From: Emmonsiellopsis sp. PD_33 | Lineage: Eukaryota; Ascomycota; Eurotiomycetes; Onygenales; Ajellomycetaceae | Direction: 5' to 3' | Length of the DNA stretch: 64,000 nt | NCBI GenBank assembly: GCA_032988165.1 | Contig: JANTQF010000084.1 | Location: 1-64,000 of the forward strand | Shown here: piece after piece, positions 11,776-23,044 of the stretch | Layout: every line of letters begins with the position of its first letter | Numbering within the stretch: position 1 is the first letter of the stretch | Position numbers and translations under genes: made by a program | The notes under the pieces: model-generated | The model's database searches: none | What the model saw: the letters and a program-made list of their open reading frames with translations, nothing else | Told to the model about the DNA's origin: nothing

Positions 11776-14700
11776 ATGGCCATTCCAGTACAGGGACAAG
11801 GAATCCGCATTTCAATCGATGTATTTTGGCACCCTCTCCTTGTTGTTAGATCTTGAAAATTGGCTGACCGCACTGCTATAGCGCGGCGGTACCTTCACCG
11901 ATTGTGTGGGAAATCCTGGTTCTGGTAAATTGGAAGACAATGTCATCATCAAGCTTCTTTCCGAAGACCCTACAAATTATAGTGATGCCCCACTGGAGGG
12001 TATTCGCCGCCTGCTTTCTAAGTTCGATGGCCGCGACATCCCTCGCGGAGAGCCGCTGGATACTTCTCGTATAGAGAGCATTAGAATGGGGACGACCGTC
12101 GCTACAAATGCCTTACTAGAGCGCAAAGGAGAGCGGATGGCCCTCGTGGTGACTAAAGGATTCAAAGACTGTCTGGAAATCGGCAACCAATCGCGCCCCA
12201 AAATTTTCGATCTTGCTATCCGTAGACCAGATGTCCTCTATGAAAAAGTAATCGAGATCGAGGAGCGGGTGACTTTGGAGGACTATGCCGAAGATCCGAA
12301 GCGGTATGCCACCCCAACGCTTCCACGAGATCAATCGCCCCCTGACGCCAATATTGTACGCGGCCTATCTTCTGAAGCTGTTCGTATCCTTCAACGACCT
12401 TCGGAGAGCACCGTAAAGGGCCAGCTTCAAGCACTTTATGAGGATGGATTTAGAAGCATCGCTGTTTGTCTCATGCACGGATATACCTTCCCGGACCACG
12501 AGGCATTAGTTGGAAAACTCGCCAGACAAATTGGATTTAGCCATGTCAGCTTGAGCCATGAATTAATGCCCATGATTAAGCTGGTACCACGGGCGACTTC
12601 GGCTTGCGCGGACGCTTACCTGACACCGACCATCCGAAGATACATCTCAGGCTTTCAAGCAGGGTTTGAAGGTGGCCTTGGGACCCATAGTGTAAAAAAG
12701 GAACAGGGTTCCAAAGGTGCGCGGTGCGAGTTTATGCAATCAGATGGAGGATTGGTTGATGTTGATAATTTCTCTGGTTTGAGAGCGATTTTGTCGGGTC
12801 CCGCTGGCGGCGTTGTTGGCTATGCCCTGACATCCTACGATCCGAAGACCGATATTCCTGTCATTGGCTTTGATATGGGGGGCACCAGCACTGATGTGAG
12901 TCGCTACGGTTCTGGTCGCTACGAGCATGTTTTTGAGACAACAACGGCCGGCGTTACAATTCAAAGCCCCCAGCTTGATATTAACACTGTTGCTGCTGGC
13001 GGAGGATCAAGGCTATTTTATCGGAACGGCCTCTTTGTTGTTGGACCGGAGTCTGCTGGTGCACATCCAGGACCTGCGTGTTATCGTAAAGGTGGTCCAC
13101 TGACCGTCACAGATGCGAATTTGTATCTCGGGAGACTGTTGCCAGATTTTTTCCCTAAAATTTTCGGGCCAAAGGAGGACGAGGGCTTGGATGAGGGTGC
13201 GAGTGCGCGCCTTTTTGAAGAAATGACAGCAACAATAAACGAAGAAATGCCCGAAGGACAAAAGCTGACAACGGACGAAGTCGCATACGGATTCATTAAA
13301 ATCGCCAACGAGTCTATGACAAGGCCTATTCGCTCACTGACCGAAGCCAAGGGCCATGATACATCGAAGCATAGATTGGCCACTTTTGGTGGAGCAGGTG
13401 GTCAACATGCCGTGGCTATAGCGGAGAACCTTGGGATCAGGCAGATTTTGGTCCACCGCTATTCCTCGGTTTTATCTGCCTATGGAATGGCCCTCGCTGA
13501 TGTTGTCGACGAGAGCCAGGTCCCGGAATCTAAAGTCTGGTCTGAAAATGAAAACACGAAGACGGAACTGAAACAGAAAATGGACTCTTTGAAAGAAGGG
13601 GCTACACAAAGACTGCGTGACCAAGGGTTTCAGGACAAGTCTATCGTTTTTGAGGAATATCTAAACATGAGATATCGAGGAACGGAGTCGGCATTGATGG
13701 TAATTAACCCGAATCCACGTCTAGTTCCACAGATATCTACGAGCGGCAGTGATTCGGATTACGGGCAAGCATTCGTCCAGCAGCACGAGCAAGAATTTGG
13801 CTTCACGTTACCAGATCGTGATATCATCGTGGATGATGTTCGCGTTAGAGCCATCGGTAAGAGTTTTGATGACTTAGGTAAAACTGTTGACCAGCAGTTA
13901 GAAGAAGCCAGGCCTCAAGATGTAGGACACGGAAAGGCATCTGGGACCTCGCTGGTATATTTTGAGGGTGGACGCCGCGAGACCCCTATTTATAAGCTCG
14001 AGGATTTGAAAATTAATGACCGTATCCATGGACCTGCAATCCTAGCCGACGGCACACAAACCCTCGTGGTTACTCCGGGAGCAGTAGCGCTCATCATCGA
14101 AACTCACGTCGTCATCAATCTTGGTAGCTCTGATCTCCAGGATATTAAAGTTAACGTCGACACAGTTGATCCTGTTATGCTGAGCATATTTGCTCATCGT
14201 TTCATGGCTATAGCGGAACAAATGGGACGCGCATTGCAGAAAACTAGTGTTAGTACAAATGTCAAGGAGAGATTGGATTACTCGTGCGCTTTATTCGACG
14301 CCGACGGTGGACTTGTGGCAAACGCTCCTCATCTGCCGGTTCATCTGGGTAGCATGTCCACATGCGTGAGAACACAATCTAGAATATGGGCAGGGAAGCT
14401 GAAGCCCGGGGATGTTATCGTTTCGAACCATCCGGAATTTGGTGGAACTCACCTGCCGGACATCACGGTTATTACTCCCGCCTTTAATGGTGAAGATATA
14501 ATATTCTATGTCGCATCCAGAGCCCATCACGGTCAGTTAATTTACCATTCACCCCAAAGCGGGGAACCAACAAAATAAAATAATTGGTTGCTGATAGAGA
14601 ACTCAAAACAGCGGATATCGGAGGCATTCTCCCTGGCTCCATGCCACCCCATTCAAGGGAGCTATTTCAGGAGGGTGCCGCGATCAAGTCCGAAAAGTTG

Positions 14701-16107
14701 GTCTCTGAAGGTATATTCAACGAAGAACGCATCACTCAGTTACTATATCACGAGCCCGCAGAATACCCCGGATGTAGTGGGACAAGATGCCTTGCGGACA
14801 ACTTGAACGACTTAAAAGCTCAAATTGCGGCAAACCAGAAGGGCATCAACCTTATTTCTGCGTTGATCAAGGAATACGGCGAACAGGTGGTGCAGTTTTA
14901 TATGATAAATATCCAGAAAAATGCGGAGCTTAGCGTTAGGAACCTCCTGAAAACTGTTAGTAAGCGGTTCGCGGGAGCAGACCTGGTCGCTGTCGACTAC
15001 ATGGATGACGGAAGTCCTATCCATCTTCGGATAACAATCGATGCTGACAAGGGAGAGGCGGTTTTTGATTTTGAAGGAACTGGTCCTGAAGTCTACGGTG
15101 AGTCCTCTTGCGTTATGAGTCCGTAAGCCTGTGCTTATTATGTGGTAGGGAATATCAATGCGCCAGAGGCGGTCACATACTCTGCCATCATATACTGCTT
15201 GCGATGTTTGATCTCTGAAGATATCCCGTTGAACCAAGGCTGCCTCAAGCCAATTAACGTGCGAATTCCCAAGGATTGTTTTCTCTCGCCTTCCGAGAAG
15301 GCAGCGGTCGTCGGTGGTAATGTTTTGACGGTAAGTTTTAATTTCCTCTGAATTACCTCCTTACCTAGCTGCGCTCGCTTTTCTATCTCTCGCTATAATA
15401 AATTACGGCCCTAATGTGTGATGCAGAGTCAACGTGTAACGGACGTGATTTTGAAATGTTTCCAAGCCTGCGCTGCTTCCCAGGGAGACACCAACAACTT
15501 AACGTTTGGATATGGAGGCAACATTTCCGGGGAGGAAGAGACCAAGGGATTTGGATACTACGAAACCATTGCCGGTGGGAGCGGTGCAGGTCCTGACTGG
15601 GAAGGGACATCTGGCGTGCACACGCATATGACGAACACCCGTATCACCGACTCTGAAGTGTTCGAGCGGAGATATCCTGTATTGCTGAGAGATTTTAGTC
15701 TAAGACCCGGCTCTGGGGGAGAAGGCCAGCACCGTGGTGGTGACGGCGTCATTCGGGATATCGAGTTTCGAATTCCAGTACAAGTGTCCATACTCTCAGA
15801 GCGCCGGGTCTACCACCCATATGGTCTGAACGGTGGAGAGGATGCCCAGTGTGGATTGAATATTTGGGTACGGAGGATACCGAAACAAGGAAAACCTGGC
15901 GAATATGAGGTCCGAGAGATAAATATGGGAGCAAAAAATACGGCGAAGATGTTACCAGGTGACCGTATCATTGTCAAAACTCCCGGCGGGGGTGGATGGG
16001 GAAAAGCGGGAACGGAAAGCAAAATTCGAGGAGGACGAGATCCACGACATGCATGGAAAGGAGGGTCCTTAGCAAGTCGCGTTGAGACACAAGAGACGAG
16101 CACATGA
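11776..16107 (+). CDS. OXP1: 5-oxoprolinase (ATP-hydrolysing), hydantoinase A/B fusion
   Basis: Five exons, 11776-11820, 11882-14531, 14612-15097, 15149-15330 and 15427-16107, give 1347 aa. The enzyme opens 5-oxoproline to glutamate with ATP in the glutathione (gamma-glutamyl) cycle; it is cytosolic. Seen in order: hydantoinase A N-domain with RGGTFTD at about residue 16 (interrupted by intron 1), the hydantoinase A core with FDMGGTSTDVSRYG and GPESAGAHPGPACYRKGG, then hydantoinase B from about residue 770 (DYSCALFDADGGLVANAPHLP, SNHPEFGGTHLPD, GGDGVIRDIEF). Introns are 61, 80, 51 and 96 nt. Every join keeps frame and restores conserved text, for example AHH-ADIGGILPGSMPPHSR and EVYG-NINAPEAVTYSA. 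Length and architecture match the eukaryotic enzyme, with no missing block. Confidence 0.96.
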
Positions 16108-16420
16108 CCGCGACCAAGCCCCTTATGTTTGATGTCCTTGGCGCCTCTCAACATCATAATCACGAAAGGATGGGCATTTCTCCTGGCATTTCCATAGACA
16201 CCATACATTGACCGCGTGGAGTGCATAAAAACAAAACAAGTATTGCAAATAATGAAAACCCTACCGGTTCATTGCTCCCTATTTCCTGCCGTTTAAAAAT
16301 GGTTCGAAACCTCAAAGCAGTGTAAGAAAAGAGGAATAAAGTACGTGTCAACTGCGCAATAACGCCTAGGAAGTACAATTGTACATGCAGCTCAAACAAC
16401 ATAGAACACGAAACATTTGC
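16108..16420. other. Convergent intergenic region
   Basis: Short 3'-to-3' gap between the oxoprolinase and the PC4 gene. It presumably holds both poly(A) regions. No gene seen. Confidence 0.4.
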
Positions 16421-17031
16421 TTAATCCTCCTCGTCTTCGTCAGACGAGTCTGATGCTGGTTTGGTCGGTTTAACAGAATCTCGGTTGCTACTCTCCTCAT
16501 CCTCATCGAAGGAGTCTTGATTTGTTTTATCAACACCCCGCGCGTCGTTTGCGTCTGAAAATTTCGGCCGCTCCAGGGCCTCTCCCTTGTCTTTCAGGGT
16601 TGTTTCGACCTCTGGTAGCAAACGGACAAGAGAATTAAACTGGTCGAGGGACAGCGATATACCCTAATTTAGACGTTTAGTAACCATATATATATTTAAG
16701 TCTCGAAAAGAAAGCAGATTGCTAGTATGGGCGGGGGCGGGGGGTATATATGTGTGTTTCTAACCTTCTTTCCTGGAAGCTCCTGTCCATCTTTCTCATA
16801 GTACTCCCTCACACTGACCAAGGTACGGCCTTTAAAAGAAGAAACTGTGAGGCGGCGGAGACGCGATATGTTCCAGTAGGGGTCGCCATTGGAGTCAGTT
16901 TTCTTCTGGCCCAGAAGAGAGGAGTCTTCTCCATCACTCTCAGGCGAGGCGGCCGAGCTGCCTTGTATCTTGGTCCTTTTTGCTGGCTGCGTCGGTTTCT
17001 GGGTAGCCGTCCTTTTGAACTTTGGAGGCAT
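16421..17031 (-). CDS. SUB1: PC4/SUB1 transcriptional coactivator
   Basis: Exons 17031-16765 and 16663-16421 encode 169 aa. The core YWNISRLRRLTVSSFKGRTL, VSVREYYEKDGQELPGKKG and ISLSLDQFNSLVRLLPEVE (about residues 50-110) is a typical PC4 single-stranded-DNA-binding fold. The N-terminus is Lys/Ser/Thr-rich (MPPKFKRTATQKPTQPAKR). The C-terminus is a long acidic tail ending SSDEDEED. Family knowledge: SUB1 supports RNA polymerase II initiation and elongation and genome stability in the nucleus. The 101-nt intron (16664-16764) falls exactly inside the fold, between PGKK and GISLSLDQF, and keeps phase 0. The gene is divergent from the EFM6-like methyltransferase. Confidence 0.95.
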
Positions 17032-17548
17032 AGGTGGGGAGCAGCGAAATGGAAAAAACAGAATCTATGTTGAAAAAGGGGGAAATCCAGACACGCTTCA
17101 CAGAATATTATCTGGCAATTTGTTTATGATTGTGTTGATATCGACGCGCTGGTGGTTGGCCGCATACATCATTGGAGCCAATGAGAGGCATCCTTGGCAA
17201 CGGGCGGAAAATCCGCTGCTCCGAGGCCGCAGAACCTTATATTTCCTCCGCCCGCACCGAATTTTTTTCCGGCCCGCAACAAAATCGGCGCTACAGAACA
17301 ATTTCTTTATCTGCTTGATAAGCCTCGAATCTTTCAACCTCTTCAGGATGCAGATAGTCTAAACAGATACAGGAAATAATTTCCTCCCCGTTCCCCGTAC
17401 CGCCATTGAGCCGCCAATCATGCCTGCTATATAACACCGCCGACCCTGTGCAAGGAAACATGCCCTCCGTTCTTTAAAACACTTACTCGCATTGTTGCCC
17501 CCCCGAGCCGACCTCTCAATCAATACCGGATCCGTTACAGATTTCCCC
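17032..17548. promoter_or_regulatory. Divergent promoter, SUB1 / EFM6-like
   Basis: 517 bp between two outward-facing genes. No TATA box or named factor site stands out. A short ATG at 17461 reads only five codons before a stop and would be an upstream ORF for the methyltransferase if transcribed. Confidence 0.4.
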
Positions 17549-18398
17549 ATGGGAGAATACTGCCCTCCCACCGACCCGACCCTCGTGTCTGAGGAGCCAA
17601 TTCTACCCTTTGCTATCAGCGAATCTTTGGTTCCACTCCGGGAAAACAAAACCGCAGCAACTGCGTATCTCTCGCTTGATGGACTTTTGGACCCCCCTTT
17701 GAAAATCAAGGAAGATCTGAAGGAGGGCTGTGGAGGCAAACTATGGCCGGCGGGAATGGTTCTCGCGCGGTATATGCTCCGCAAACATCATTCCAATCTG
17801 GCTGGTAAAACCATGTGAGTATTACATACCCGGAAGATGGACTTCCTCCCTCCCAAATACTGCTTGTGTTGTGGCTCAAGATTGACAGTGAAGGCACGAT
17901 TGCTGCCCATGCCCCTGACTTACTAAACCATACTTCTGTCATTTTAGTGTCGAACTTGGAGCGGGAGGAGGACTTGTCGGTCTAGCTGTAGCCAGGGGAT
18001 GCTCTGTTGACTCCCCGATATACATCACCGACCAGATACCGATGCTGTCACTAATGCAAGATAATGTCAGGCTGAATGGCTTTTCCGATATTGTTCATCC
18101 CGCAGTGCTAGATTGGGGAGAACCAATTCCCGAGACCGTTGTGTCAAATCCTGCGATTATTCTTGCCGCCGACTGTGTATACTTCGAACCAGCCTTTCCG
18201 CTCCTAATATCCACGCTTCAAACCCTCCTCGGACCGGATTCAGTATGCTACTTTTGTTTCAAAAAGCGGCGTCGGGCGGACCTAAGATTCATGAAGCAGG
18301 CGAAGAAGCTTTTCAAAGTTGTCGAGGTGACTGATGATCCTGAGCGAGAGAGCTACTCTAAAGAAAGCCTCTTTCTATATACTATCAGAAAACGCTAA
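17549..18398 (+). CDS. EFM6: Protein-lysine methyltransferase, EFM6/METTL21-like
   Basis: Exons 17549-17814 and 17948-18398 encode 238 aa. A seven-beta-strand SAM methyltransferase is indicated by IVELGAGGGLVGLAVARG (motif I, rebuilt across the intron), YITDQIPMLSLMQDNVRLNG (motif II) and ILAADCVYFEPAFPLLISTL, the block typical of family-16 lysine methyltransferases. The N-terminal YLSLDGLL and GCGGKLWPAGMVLARYML are characteristic of the fungal EFM6 group. Yeast EFM6 methylates a lysine of elongation factor 1A; substrate identity here is inferred from family only. The start is the first in-frame ATG (MGEYCPPTDP). The intron is 133 nt with a TTACTAA branch-like site. The 116-bp gap to MPP10 downstream is very tight and convergent. 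Confidence 0.88.
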
Positions 18399-18514
18399 GC
18401 AGCTGGAGTATTGCCAAACTAAGAAGAAAAGAGTTATAAAAATTGGAAAATATAATTATCTAGACAAATGAATAAACTGGATTTTCATAAACTCCTTGAT
18501 ACCCTCCCATAGCA

Positions 18515-20566
18515 TTAGAGCTTTAGAACAGCCTGTCCCTTGTTCTCATTAGAGACAACTTTATTACCGTAGACATCCTTGATACCACCCTGTTTGTCAA
18601 TAACCTTGACACCACCCTTCTTCAGCTCAGAAACAACCTTTTGCTTCTCTGCCGCCTTCCCTTCGCGAACTGGCTGTGCACTTGTCTTCTTTAACTTCTG
18701 TTTTTCACGTTTCCGGTGTCGAAGTTTCGCCTCTCGGCTCATCTCTTCCTTTGATATGGATGCTCCGTTTTTAAGAAGGGTTTCCCCTCGTATTTTCCCT
18801 TCGTCACCAGGAGTATAGATTTCCTGCGGGGCAAGTCGTCCGGATGCCTCCGTGACGTTTCCAGCTGTCGGCCTGACGTCCTCCATAGTGATTGTAGCCA
18901 CATCGGTAACGACGCTGATGTTAGCTTGCGGTGGTTTGGGCCTGTGATGCCAACTGCATAGCGTATCTAGTTGAGAGTTGATAGAATTCCATAGTTGGGT
19001 TATTTCTTCGTGTTCTGCCTTCAATTTCTCGTCCTTTTTATCCACGTAGGCCGAATCACTAGCCCGAAGGTGATCATTCTCATACATTTCTGCCAGGCTC
19101 TGCTGGGGCTTAGTGTCGTCAAGTATGAACTTTTCGCGATTTCGGTGAAGCTCGCTGCCGGTATCAAATGCCTGGCGGCGGGTGAGTTCGTCGAATTCTT
19201 TTGCGAGAATCCGCCGTTTGATAAGCGCTTCGATATCGTCTGATACTTCGCTTGAGATGACGGGAACAGGCTTTCCGACGCGTTCGAATTCTAGATCCTC
19301 TTCAATAAGGGAATTCAGAGGCCGATCAGCACCTTTGGCTTCTCCGGAGACCATCCATTCCTTTTTCGCAACATTGGTGGCTTCCAGTCGTCGAATTTCA
19401 TCCATGATCTTTGCTCGTCGTTTTTCATGAGTGGATTGAGATCCCTCCTTACTCTTCGAGCCCGTTCCGGAAGGATCATCCGAATCCTCCTCGTCCGACA
19501 TGGCGTCATCGAAAAGATCTCGCTGCACATTCCTGATAGCTCGTTCAACTCCAGCGTCGATATCCTGTTCAGCCGCTCGGGTTTCGTACTGTGGAGAATC
19601 GCGGGTTTGTGTTTGTGATATTTTGAGAGGAGGAGGCTCGAAGAAATCGGCGTACTTTATGCTATTCGTATTACCATTGGGGAGGCCCAATCCATTTTCG
19701 TCGAAATCACTTTCTGCGTCACTAAGCCCGGCTTCCGAGGCGGCATCTCCATCAACGCTGTTTTCTTCATCCTCGTCGTCTTCAGGATCCATTTGCCCAA
19801 GAGCAAGCGGATCGGCATCCCAATTGACGGGTTCCTCCTCGTCGTCCTCGTCGTCGGACTGTAGCCCCTTAGCATCCTTCTTTTCAAACAAAGCGGTTTG
19901 CGCATTGAATTGGTCTATCGAAAAAAACCCGTCATTAAGCTTGTTGGGATCCTCCACAAACTGAACGTGTTTAGCCGCTGAGTTCTGCACCTTGGTTTTT
20001 GGCCTGGTATCTATATCAATCGACTGTTCAGAACCAGAAAAGCTATCGTCCATCATAGACTCTTCTCCTCCAATAGGGCCGTCTGCGATCTCATCATCTG
20101 CGATATCTTCTAGGTCGTTCATAGAAGCATCGTCGGAGTCTGCCTGGGAACCAGCAAGTATTTCGTCATTGCTCCTTTCATGCTGGTCTATGCGTGCTCT
20201 TTTGTTCGAATATGTCTCCGCCTCAGCTAGTGTTCTCAAAAGCGAAAGCTCCTGGGCGGTTTCCTGCGCGGCTGCCTTCAACACCCTATTCGCCTGTTCC
20301 CAGATTTGGCGGCCCGTGAAGCCATTCGCATGGATTTCTTGGAGTTGTAGGAGTTGGGCATGGGAGCCTCGAGAACCACTGACGTCCTTTCGTTTCCGTT
20401 TCCCCTGGAGGCGTCTTTTCTGCGTGTTGGTGATGTCGCATGCGAGCGGGTCAAGAAACCGTTTCGTGGTGGCAGTCCAATCTGTGTGTAGGGAGTACGT
20501 TGGCCTGAGGAAGGCCTCTGGAGTCGAAGACAGCAGCTGGCTCAATTCCGTTACTGAGCAAGCCAT
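18515..20566 (-). CDS. MPP10: U3 snoRNP protein MPP10
   Basis: A single 683-aa exon. Seen: N-terminal FLDPLACDITNTQKRRLQGK, long acidic tracts (DDEDDEEEPVNWDADPLALG, DPEDDEDEENS), the block IKYADFFEPPPLK, the conserved central LEFERVGKPVPVISSEVSDDIEALIKRRI and DDTKPQQSLAEMYE, and a Lys-rich C-terminus (RHRKREKQKLKKTSAQP). These match MPP10, a nucleolar scaffold of the small-subunit processome that joins Imp3 and Imp4 in pre-18S rRNA cleavage. Length agrees with fungal homologues. It is divergent from the UPS2-like gene over about 580 bp. Confidence 0.96.
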   Translation of the reverse strand: MACSVTELSQLLSSTPEAFLRPTYSLHTDWTATTKRFLDPLACDITNTQKRRLQGKRKRKDVSGSRGSHAQLLQLQEIHANGFTGRQIWEQANRVLKAAAQETAQELSLLRTLAEAETYSNKRARIDQHERSNDEILAGSQADSDDASMNDLEDIADDEIADGPIGGEESMMDDSFSGSEQSIDIDTRPKTKVQNSAAKHVQFVEDPNKLNDGFFSIDQFNAQTALFEKKDAKGLQSDDEDDEEEPVNWDADPLALGQMDPEDDEDEENSVDGDAASEAGLSDAESDFDENGLGLPNGNTNSIKYADFFEPPPLKISQTQTRDSPQYETRAAEQDIDAGVERAIRNVQRDLFDDAMSDEEDSDDPSGTGSKSKEGSQSTHEKRRAKIMDEIRRLEATNVAKKEWMVSGEAKGADRPLNSLIEEDLEFERVGKPVPVISSEVSDDIEALIKRRILAKEFDELTRRQAFDTGSELHRNREKFILDDTKPQQSLAEMYENDHLRASDSAYVDKKDEKLKAEHEEITQLWNSINSQLDTLCSWHHRPKPPQANISVVTDVATITMEDVRPTAGNVTEASGRLAPQEIYTPGDEGKIRGETLLKNGASISKEEMSREAKLRHRKREKQKLKKTSAQPVREGKAAEKQKVVSELKKGGVKVIDKQGGIKDVYGNKVVSNENKGQAVLKL

Positions 20567-21148
20567 TTTGGGTTGAAGGGCGTGTTTCCCTGGCTTCTGG
20601 GTGGCTGTCGGACTGCACCGTGATGGCTGCTGGTTTTTTTATTTAAACTTTTATGCGCTGGGCGTCGACACAGCTCGGCCGCGGCGCCCGGACAAACAGT
20701 TGTTCCGGGTCGGGTAAACCCGCCCTGACCGGATCCCAAAGGAGGAAAAGATCTTGCTTGTGATTTCCAGGACGGCAAATTCGAATTTTTCCCAGCCAGC
20801 TTCCTCGCCATCGACCTGGATTGACGTCTTCATTACATCCCCGCCTCCACAGTATCTCATCTGCCGGGGTTTGTCTTTCGCTCGCTAAGGTTATAAACGC
20901 CTTAAAAGTGCTTTCCCCTCGCAAATGCCTGTCGTTTTCCCACGGCTCTGAAGGCCTCTTATCATCCCAAATTGTTGTATAATACCCGCGCCGTTCCACC
21001 GACACCCCCGCCTTCGACAACCAGATCCTGCGGTTGACAGCTGCTCTGTTATTTCGTCTCACCACCGTGCTACTCGTGTGTTGACGACTGGGACTGCTCC
21101 GCCGTTTCCTTGCGCGTGTTCCAGACTCGCTTCGCTCCTTATCTCGAG
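20567..21148. promoter_or_regulatory. Divergent promoter, MPP10 / UPS2-like
   Basis: 582 bp between start codons. A short C/T-rich region precedes the UPS2-like ATG. No convincing factor site was picked out, and open frames here are not conserved in character. Confidence 0.4.
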
Positions 21149-21792
21149 ATGAAAGTCTTCGCGTCAACCTGCACGTTCGATTACTCATGGGACGAAGTTT
21201 CCACCGCCAACTGGCGGAAATACTGTCCCTGGAACGATAAATCTACCCATGTTGTAGCTGTTGATATTCTCTCACGTACATTGCAGCCAGATACTGGTAT
21301 TGTGAGTCACCAACTTTGTCGTCGATTTTTCTTCATGGCTCTGGCGTGTTCCGCTAATCATTGATTTGCTAGCTACGAACGGAACGCCTGATAACGTGTA
21401 ATCAATCGGCCCCTCAGTGGCTTCTTACCCTCTTCGGAGGTAATGCCACCTCCCATGTATATGAGGTGTCATACGTCGATCCCGCGTCGAAGAGAGTCAC
21501 TATGTGCTCTACGAATCTGACATGGTCCAATGTTCTGAAAGTCCGGGAAACCGTCATCTACGAACCATCACGAAATGCACCAAACACCAAGACGGAATTC
21601 AAACAGGACGCGCAGATAACCGCTGTGTGCGGCGGGTGGCAGAAGATCAAAAACAAAGTCGAAGAAGCGAGCGTGGAAACATTCAGCCAAAATGCTAAGA
21701 AGGGCCGGGAAGGCTTCGAAGCAGTTCTGGAAATGAGCCGGAGAGTATTCGGCGAGCAGCGGGAATTGGAAGCCAGAAAGCAGGCCCAATGA
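21149..21792 (+). CDS. PRELI/MSF1-domain lipid transfer protein, UPS2-like
   Basis: Exons 21149-21301 and 21373-21792 encode 190 aa, nearly all a PRELI/MSF1 domain. The signature N-terminus MKVFASTCTFDYSWDEVSTA is present, then CPWNDKSTHVVAVDILSRTL, LRTERLITCNQSAPQWL across the 71-nt intron, VYEVSYVDPASKRVTMCSTN and a helical tail. Family knowledge: these proteins pair with Mdm35 in the mitochondrial intermembrane space and carry phosphatidic acid (Ups1) or phosphatidylserine (Ups2). The tail and sequence look closer to UPS2/UPS3/SLMO, but that split was not tested. Confidence 0.9.
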
Positions 21793-23044
21793 CCAATATT
21801 CTGCGGCCGCTGCACTCCTGCCGCCTCCAATCACCCTCGCCGAATGTCCTCTTTTCTTGCTGCGTTTTGAGCCTCGTGAGACCTTTATTTCAACCATTTC
21901 ATTGCTGAGCGATTGCATTGATTTAAAACGACTTTGCGGAGCATGATATACGCCAGAACTTTTCTAACACATCGTTTTGTATATATTTCTTTGCTTGTTT
22001 ATTTTCCGATTTGTTTCTTTTCATCGGCGGGGAAAAAGCGTGGTTTTCTTTTTTCTTTATTTTGGACTGGCGCAAAGGCTCAGATGCATTCTGCTGGGTG
22101 TTTCCTTTTGTGTATTAGATTTTAGATTCTGTCACTATTAGCGTTGCGTTGGTTGGCTGTCCGATATACGTTCACAGGTTGTTCCAGAAAAAGGCGACAA
22201 CCAAGGAGTTGTATAATAGACACCTCTCCTCTTATATATGCTCTCCATCCTTTCTCTTCTCTCAGTCCCATTATCTCTTCCTATTAGTACCCGGCGAGAC
22301 ATGGAGGCCTTTTATACTGTATAGGAGAAGGATAAACTCTTAGACAAGTGTTCCTTATCCGCCAGAACCTCTGTTAGGCACATATCTGAGGCTAGTACGG
22401 GTATGAAGACGCTATCCACACGTTTCTGCTTTTACCAGCCGTCCAAGAATACCCAACTCTCAATCCAGGAGCCACCGTTTCGTTTCTTTGGAAGATGACG
22501 TATTTCGCAGCGTGGATCATCGCTGTTCTAAAAATTTTGATCTATTTGCTACCCCTCTCTTTTTTTTTGCGCCCTGGCTGGCGTTGTGTTTGGATCCATT
22601 TGGCATGCCCCTATTTAAATGTTAAATAGGGGCCGTTGTCATATTCGATCCCCGGGAACGATCTTCCTGATATTTTAGCGTACAAGCTTATTACCTTGCT
22701 GTTGGTTATATATCTGGTCTGTCAACGGGATTGGATTGGTCATTTTGATAACCGTTACTGTCAGGTTACTCGTGAGGTCAAATGCTCGTACGACAACGAA
22801 AAACAGTTCTTTAAGTATATCTGCAGTGCAAACTATGTGCTTGTATGTAGTCATGAAAAGGGGAAAAATAATATACTAAAACACTTGGTCATTATACAGA
22901 TTCATTAACAGCCATCCCTCAGTGACAAAAGAAAGAGGGCAAAAAGCGCCTTCCGCAAAAACCATCATATTAATTCAACCATGGAAGAAGCCAAGTAGCC
23001 AGTGGTGTAGCTGGTTAGGTGGCTGGGTATCAGGACAAAACAAC
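21793..23044. other. Convergent intergenic region, 1.25 kb
   Basis: 3' flanks of the UPS2-like gene (left) and the unassigned 489-aa gene (right). It is T-rich on the plus strand for several hundred bases and carries one striking perfect hairpin at 22608-22632. No gene is supported. Confidence 0.45.
22608..22632. repeat. Perfect 11-bp inverted repeat with 3-nt loop
   Basis: CCCCTATTTAA, loop ATG, TTAAATAGGGG. The two arms are exact reverse complements. It lies about 815 bp past the UPS2-like stop in noncoding DNA. Transcribed, it would form a stable short hairpin; it might also be a palindromic protein site. Confidence 0.75.

Noticed and set aside
14532..14578. Stop codon after ~890 codons in the oxoprolinase, suggesting two separate genes (hydantoinase A and B).
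   Set aside because: An 80-nt intron with good donor, branch and acceptor restores HHADIGG in frame, giving the single fused protein usual in eukaryotes.
19500..20576. Long plus-strand Ser-rich frames opposite MPP10.
   Set aside because: Antisense shadows of acidic Glu/Asp codons in MPP10; serine runs mirror GAG/GAT tracts.
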